This document shows positions 63,690 to 64,000 of a stretch of 64,000 nucleotides of DNA, piece after piece (positions within the stretch are counted from its first letter, which is position 1; each line of letters opens with the position of its first letter). Source of the stretch: Bacteroidota bacterium (GTDB lineage: Bacteria; Bacteroidota; Ignavibacteria; Ignavibacteriales; Melioribacteraceae); NCBI GenBank assembly GCA_018829205.1, contig JAHJUE010000025.1, positions 36,380 through 100,379 of the forward strand. The letters run 5' to 3'. The position numbers were made by a program, and so were the translations under genes. The notes under the pieces are model-generated. The model saw nothing but the letters and a program-made list of their open reading frames with translations. It was not told the DNA's origin and made no database searches.

Positions 63690-63753
63690 TTTTCTATTTC
63701 CAATTTCAGTTTGTTATAAAGAACTTTTTATTTGATTTATTCTTTATCTCAGG

Positions 63754-63781
63754 AACCTACCCGTTTTTTGGCGGATAGGTT
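63754..63781. other. Hairpin with 10-bp arms
   Basis: AACCTACCCG / CGGATAGGTT arms (one G-T-type mismatch position) flank TTTTTTGG. It lies 24 bp after the stop of the partial secreted protein at 63805 and may end its transcript, though the T-run lies in the loop. Confidence 0.5.
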
Positions 63782-63804
63782 CACTAAAATTATTTTTTCT
63801 ATGC

Positions 63805-64000
63805 TTACTTCAGTAAGATCATTTTTCTTGTCTGTACAAAGTTGCCGGATACTATCTGATAGATATAAGCTCCGCTTGATACTTTATGTCCAAAATTATC
63901 TTGTCCGTTCCATGTTACTGTATTAACACCAGCATTGATTTGTTCGTTTACTAATGTTTTTATTTCCTGACCAAGCATGTTATATATTTTTAATGTTACA
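63805..64000 (-). CDS. C-terminal end of a secreted protein with type IX-like sorting domain (5' end beyond the window)
   Basis: The last 64 codons are visible and read VTLKIYNMLGQEIKTLVN, then AGVNTVTWNGQDNFG, SGAYIYQIVSGN and RKMILLK, the same sorting-domain pattern as in the protein ending at 60849. The body of the protein lies to the right, so its function is unknown. The stop TAA is at 63805-63807. Confidence 0.88.
   Translation of the reverse strand, partial: VTLKIYNMLGQEIKTLVNEQINAGVNTVTWNGQDNFGHKVSSGAYIYQIVSGNFVQTRKMILLK

Overview
The window is AT-rich, gene-dense bacterial DNA. It most resembles the Ignavibacteria/Bacteroidota-Chlorobi side of the tree. The evidence is two large secreted proteins (60849..63323 and the partial gene at 63805..64000) that end in a type IX-secretion-like C-terminal sorting domain (NYPNPFNPST, then a short beta-rich domain ending in a basic-LL-K tail), single-fusion pyruvate:ferredoxin oxidoreductase, GlnRS beside GltX, frequent TTG/GTG starts and weak Shine-Dalgarno sites. 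Species assignment is inference; no rRNA is present.

Layout. 1-7.0 kb: a leftward tripartite MacAB/TolC-type efflux operon (TolC-like, MacA-like, ATPase, then three successive permease paralogs, the last cut by the window edge). 7.2-14.0 kb: a leftward housekeeping run (membrane Ser/Thr kinase with Ycf48/BNR-like repeats, murA, a membrane HExxH protease with TPR-like tail, a CCA-adding type nucleotidyltransferase). 14.2-22.3 kb, rightward: tRNA-Leu(UAG), tig-clpP with terminator, a degenerate hybrid histidine kinase with three receivers, gltX, glnS, tRNA-Leu(CAA), then a GIY-YIG gene whose start region is triplicated and which is followed by a 30-bp piece of the same tRNA. 22.8-26.9 kb: a four-gene leftward amide-ligase cluster (two ATP-grasp-like proteins, a GCS2/YbdK-type ligase, an alpha/beta hydrolase with Asp in the nucleophile elbow). 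27-32.6 kb: a thioredoxin-like protein, a DHOD-like protein and nifJ.

32.8-44.2 kb is a DNA-repair and accessory zone. dinB is followed by an error-prone-type DNA polymerase III alpha gene that is broken into two convergent halves; inverting the segment between two 8-bp inverted matches restores one frame of about 1070 codons. lexA lies at 43.5-44.1 kb. Matching palindromes with core TACAAATGTA lie in front of lexA and exactly over the start of the C-terminal polymerase half. Between them are small ORFs, each bounded by its own short repeats: a GIY-YIG gene with a premature stop between 56-bp direct repeats, a four-helix-bundle protein and a GxxExxY protein. They look like compact mobile cassettes without a transposase.

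44.5-59.7 kb is a long leftward gene series that I read as an uncharacterised synthase-dependent exopolysaccharide system: GH9 hydrolase, KaiC/RecA-like ATPase, TPR plus outer-membrane barrel exporter, processive GT2, a small membrane protein, a membrane-anchored degenerate deacetylase, an FN3 lipoprotein and a multi-PAS hybrid kinase. 59.8-64 kb holds a fatty-acid-hydroxylase-family membrane protein, secreted repeat proteins and a 29-codon membrane peptide. No CRISPR array, prophage, transposase or rRNA gene was seen.
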